Shown in pieces: positions 61,168-64,000 of a stretch of DNA of 64,000 bases. The position numbers were made by a program, and so were the translations under genes. Location: NCBI GenBank assembly GCA_017984215.1, contig JAGOAA010000003.1, positions 95,804-159,803 of the forward strand, read 5' to 3'. The first letter of the stretch is position 1. Each line of letters begins with the position of its first letter. Under the pieces are notes generated by a model that was given only the letters and a program-made list of their open reading frames with translations, was not told the origin of the DNA and made no database searches. The DNA is from Cytophagaceae bacterium (GTDB lineage: Bacteria; Bacteroidota; Bacteroidia; Cytophagales; Spirosomataceae).

Positions 61168-64000
61168 ATGATTAATTCCATTATTTCATTCAGTATCCGC
61201 AACAAATTAGTTGTAGGATTATTTGTCTTAGGACTCGTTTTTTGGGGAGGATATTCCCTAAGCAAACTGCCTATTGACGCCCTTCCTGATATTACTTCGA
61301 ATCAGGTACAAGTCATCACGCAATCTCCAGCGCTTGCCGCTTCCGAGGTAGAGAAATTTATCACCTACCCCTTGGAGATATCGCTGCGAACCATTCCGAA
61401 TGTCAAAGGAATTCGGTCCGTTTCTAGGATGGGGCTTTCCATTATCACGGTCGTTTTTGATGATGCTGTCGCGATGGATGTGGCACGCCAACAAGTTTCA
61501 GAGAAACTCAAAGGGGCTGAGCCCTATCTTTTGCGTGGTGCAGGCGTTCCTGAAATGGCACCCATTACCACGGGACTTGGGGAGTTTTTTCAATATACGC
61601 TGGAGGTTGATCCCGCATTCAAAGACCAATATTCCCTAGCGGATTTACGCACCTACCAAGATTGGATTGTAAAACGCCAATTATTGGGAATACCGGGTGT
61701 TGTTGAGGTGTCGTCCTTTGGGGGGCATTTAAAAGAATATGAAGTAGCGGTAAATCCTGAGCGGCTTCGTGCAATGCACGTGACAGTGAATCAGATTTTT
61801 ACGGCACTGGAAAACAATAACTCAAATTCTGGTGGTAGTTACTTAGAAAAGGGAACCGATGTCTATTTCATTCGGACGGAAGGGATGCTCTCGAGTCTAT
61901 CGGATGTGGAAAACGTTGTCGTTGACCAGCGAGGTCCTTCGGGAACTCCTATCCTTGTAAAGGATGTTGCGACCGTCCAGTTTGGTAAGGCCGTACGTTA
62001 TGGAGCCATGACGCGGAACGGCGAAGGAGAGGTTGTAGGAGCGGTGATGTTATTGCTCAAGGGGGCAAGTGCGAACGAAGTTGTTCAAGACGTCAAGCTT
62101 CGCATGGAGGAAATTCAAAAAACGATGCCGCAAGGGATTAAAATTGTTCCTTTCTTGGATCGAAGTGTATTGATCGGCAAGGCAATCTCCACCGTTGAGA
62201 AGAATCTAATCGAAGGGGGCTTAATCGTCGTATTCATTCTTGTGTTGCTTTTGGGGAATCTCCGGGCAGGTTTAATCGTTGCGTCCGTGATCCCATTATG
62301 TTTATTGTTCGCCTTTGCGATGATGCATATTTTCGGGGTTTCGGCTAATTTGATGAGCTTGGGTGCTATTGACTTTGGATTGATTGTGGACGGCGCCGTC
62401 ATCATCGTCGAGTCCATTATTCATCGACTCCATGCGCATAAAAAAGGGGAAGTCCTTTCCCAACATGAAATGGATGAAGAGGTAGGAATTTCTGCCAAAG
62501 CGATATTTCAGTCGGCAGCATTCGGAGTCATCATCATCCTGATTGTATATTTCCCAATTATGGCTTTGGGTGGAATCGAAGGTAAAATGTTTCGGCCTAT
62601 GGCACAAACCGTGAGTTTTGCTATCGTGGGCGCCTTGATTCTTTCCTTGACCTATGTTCCAATGGCCTCTGCGTTATTTTTGAGTAAGAAAATAGACCAT
62701 AAGGTAACCATCGCTGATCGGATCATGAATGCGATGTTTAGCCGCTACAAACCGATGGTGGATTGGGCATTTCGTAAGCCAAAGATGGTGATCATCGCCT
62801 CATCCCTATTATTGGTGGGGAGTGTAGGCCTTTTTACCACCTTGGGTGGCGAATTTATTCCAGAATTGAATGAAGGAGATTTTGCGGTGGAGGTTGTACT
62901 TCCAACCAATGCCTCGTTGAGCCAAAGTATTCACGTGAACACCGAAGCGCAAAAGCTTTTGATGAAGCAATTTCCGGATGAAATCAAGCAAGTTGTTTCT
63001 CGGATTGGTGCTTCGGAGATTCCCACAGATCCCATGGGGATTAATGCTTGTGATTTGTTGATCATTCTGAAGGAACCGAAGGAATGGAAAAAAGCGGAAA
63101 GCATGGAAGATCTGGAGGCCCAAATGGATGAAGCATTAAACGCATTTCCAGAAGTGAATTTCGAGTTTACTCAACCGATTCAAATGCGATTCAATGAATT
63201 AATTGCAGGTGTTAAATCGGATATCGCCATCAAGATTTTTGGGGAAGACTTAGGCTTGTTATTTGAGCATGCGACGGATGCGGCACGTCACATTCGCAAG
63301 GTGGAAGGTGTGGGGGATATTAAAGTCCAACAAATCGATGGCATCCCTCAATTGGTTGTGAAATTCAATCGGGCCAAATTAGCACAATATGGACTAAACG
63401 TTCAGGCCATAAACCAATTGGTTAAAACGACATTTGCAGGGGAAACCGCAGGAATCGTCATGGAAGGTGAAAAGCGCTTCGATCTGGTTGTCCGCATGGA
63501 TTCATTACACCGACAAGACATTCAGAATTTACGTGAATTGTACATTGAATTACCTAATGGGGGGCAAATTCCACTGCAGGAAGTGGCTGAAGTTGATTTC
63601 GAAAATGCGCCGGTGGAAGTTTCGCGGGATGATACACACCGCAGAATTACGATCGGAATCAATGTGCGAAATCGAGATGTCGAAAGTGTCGTAGCGGATA
63701 TACAAAAAGTGATGAAAGAAAAAGTGGTTTTGCCTGCGGGTTATTATGTGACCTATGGAGGGACATTTGAAAATTTACAGGCGGCAAAATCTCGGCTTGC
63801 GCTGGTTGTGCCGATCGCATTAGTGTTGATTTTTGTTTTACTCTTTTTCACCTTTCAATCCTTCTTGGAGGCATCCATCATTTACTTGGCGATTCCGTTG
63901 TCGGCGATTGGTGGAATTTGGGCCTTGTGGTTGCGTGGAATGCCGTTCTCGGTTTCCGCCGGGATTGGTTTTATTGCCTTGTTTGGTGTCGCGGTATTGA
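61168..64000 (+). CDS. CusA/CzcA-family heavy-metal efflux RND pump (partial, runs off window)
   Basis: This heavy-metal RND (HME-RND) permease expels Cu/Ag or Zn/Co/Cd. 944 residues are present of a usual 1040-1450. The opening MINSIISFSIRNKLVVGLFV and LPIDALPDITSNQVQVITQS are family-typical. The HME signature DFGLIVDGAVIIVESIIHRL near residue 405 holds the charged residues of the proton relay. The first periplasmic half is complete and the second repeats it. Cu/Ag versus Zn/Co specificity cannot be decided here. The adaptor and channel genes, if linked, lie beyond the window. Confidence 0.95.
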   Translation, partial: MINSIISFSIRNKLVVGLFVLGLVFWGGYSLSKLPIDALPDITSNQVQVITQSPALAASEVEKFITYPLEISLRTIPNVKGIRSVSRMGLSIITVVFDDAVAMDVARQQVSEKLKGAEPYLLRGAGVPEMAPITTGLGEFFQYTLEVDPAFKDQYSLADLRTYQDWIVKRQLLGIPGVVEVSSFGGHLKEYEVAVNPERLRAMHVTVNQIFTALENNNSNSGGSYLEKGTDVYFIRTEGMLSSLSDVENVVVDQRGPSGTPILVKDVATVQFGKAVRYGAMTRNGEGEVVGAVMLLLKGASANEVVQDVKLRMEEIQKTMPQGIKIVPFLDRSVLIGKAISTVEKNLIEGGLIVVFILVLLLGNLRAGLIVASVIPLCLLFAFAMMHIFGVSANLMSLGAIDFGLIVDGAVIIVESIIHRLHAHKKGEVLSQHEMDEEVGISAKAIFQSAAFGVIIILIVYFPIMALGGIEGKMFRPMAQTVSFAIVGALILSLTYVPMASALFLSKKIDHKVTIADRIMNAMFSRYKPMVDWAFRKPKMVIIASSLLLVGSVGLFTTLGGEFIPELNEGDFAVEVVLPTNASLSQSIHVNTEAQKLLMKQFPDEIKQVVSRIGASEIPTDPMGINACDLLIILKEPKEWKKAESMEDLEAQMDEALNAFPEVNFEFTQPIQMRFNELIAGVKSDIAIKIFGEDLGLLFEHATDAARHIRKVEGVGDIKVQQIDGIPQLVVKFNRAKLAQYGLNVQAINQLVKTTFAGETAGIVMEGEKRFDLVVRMDSLHRQDIQNLRELYIELPNGGQIPLQEVAEVDFENAPVEVSRDDTHRRITIGINVRNRDVESVVADIQKVMKEKVVLPAGYYVTYGGTFENLQAAKSRLALVVPIALVLIFVLLFFTFQSFLEASIIYLAIPLSAIGGIWALWLRGMPFSVSAGIGFIALFGVAVL

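Overview
The window is about 45% GC and densely coding, with no gap over 300 bases. It looks like the chromosome of a Bacteroidota bacterium, most likely order Cytophagales. The signs are promoters of the Bacteroidota type (TTG about 19 bases before TAnnTTTG), a PorP/SprF-type protein of the type IX secretion apparatus, a bacillithiol gene (bshC), tRNA 2-selenouridine synthase, several Tat-exported sugar oxidoreductases and many lipoproteins. The lineage is inferred from gene content. No phage, insertion sequence, integrase, CRISPR array or toxin-antitoxin pair was found. Both ends cut through a gene: uvrB at the left and a CusA-type metal efflux pump at the right.

Layout, left to right. 1-7.5 kb: uvrB, a secreted GH16 glucanase with mazG, aldose 1-epimerase, ribosomal protein S1, and a Tat-exported Gfo/Idh/MocA oxidoreductase. 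7.5-14.7 kb: a cupin protein, then a TetR-TolC-adaptor-RND efflux operon with its own promoter and terminator. 14.8-26.7 kb: gamma-glutamyltransferase, nagA with an aminotransferase, glycerate kinase, RNase R, and a tightly packed operon of a glutaminyl-cyclase-like M28 protein, gcvT, comB and thrC. 26.7-35.9 kb, mostly minus strand: DoxX, a four-gene glycan cluster (two epimerases, a GT2 and a GT-C-like membrane protein), recJ, and lptB-PLP enzyme-phosphoglycosyltransferase. 36.1-43.1 kb: tRNA-Phe, a Tat-exported TIM-barrel sugar isomerase, a GH95 fucosidase, and a minus-strand ribokinase, secreted ADP-ribosylglycohydrolase and sugar-porter operon. 43.2-53.1 kb: an HGSNAT-like acyltransferase, flavin reductase, VOC protein, Zn-alcohol dehydrogenase and MFS transporter, a second MFS transporter, a GH29 fucosidase, and a two-subunit FAD sugar dehydrogenase. 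53.2-64 kb: a small XRE regulator, a lipoprotein, a sulfur operon (bshC-mnmH-cysE-cysM), a PorP/SprF protein, dedA-nuoA, and a small membrane protein ahead of CusA.

The gene set suits an aerobic heterotroph that breaks down polysaccharides. GH16, GH95 and GH29 release glucan and fucosyl sugars. Exported oxidoreductases may oxidise sugars in the periplasm, and NagA, GalM, ribokinase and glycerate kinase feed central metabolism.

The most unusual signals lie outside the proteins. (1) A near-perfect palindrome, (GTGAC)SCTGCCRGGGTC-(0-3 nt)-GACCCYGGCAGSGT, occurs three times, each time at or just after a stop codon and in the same orientation to the gene it follows. It has no U-tract, and one copy encodes the last residues of MazG. 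(2) At least three genes have a TAnnTTTG promoter box ending only 3-4 bases before the ATG, which implies leaderless mRNAs. (3) Several compact operons suggest untested links: bacillithiol with tRNA selenation and cysteine synthesis, comB with thrC, and secreted ADP-ribosylglycohydrolase with ribose uptake.
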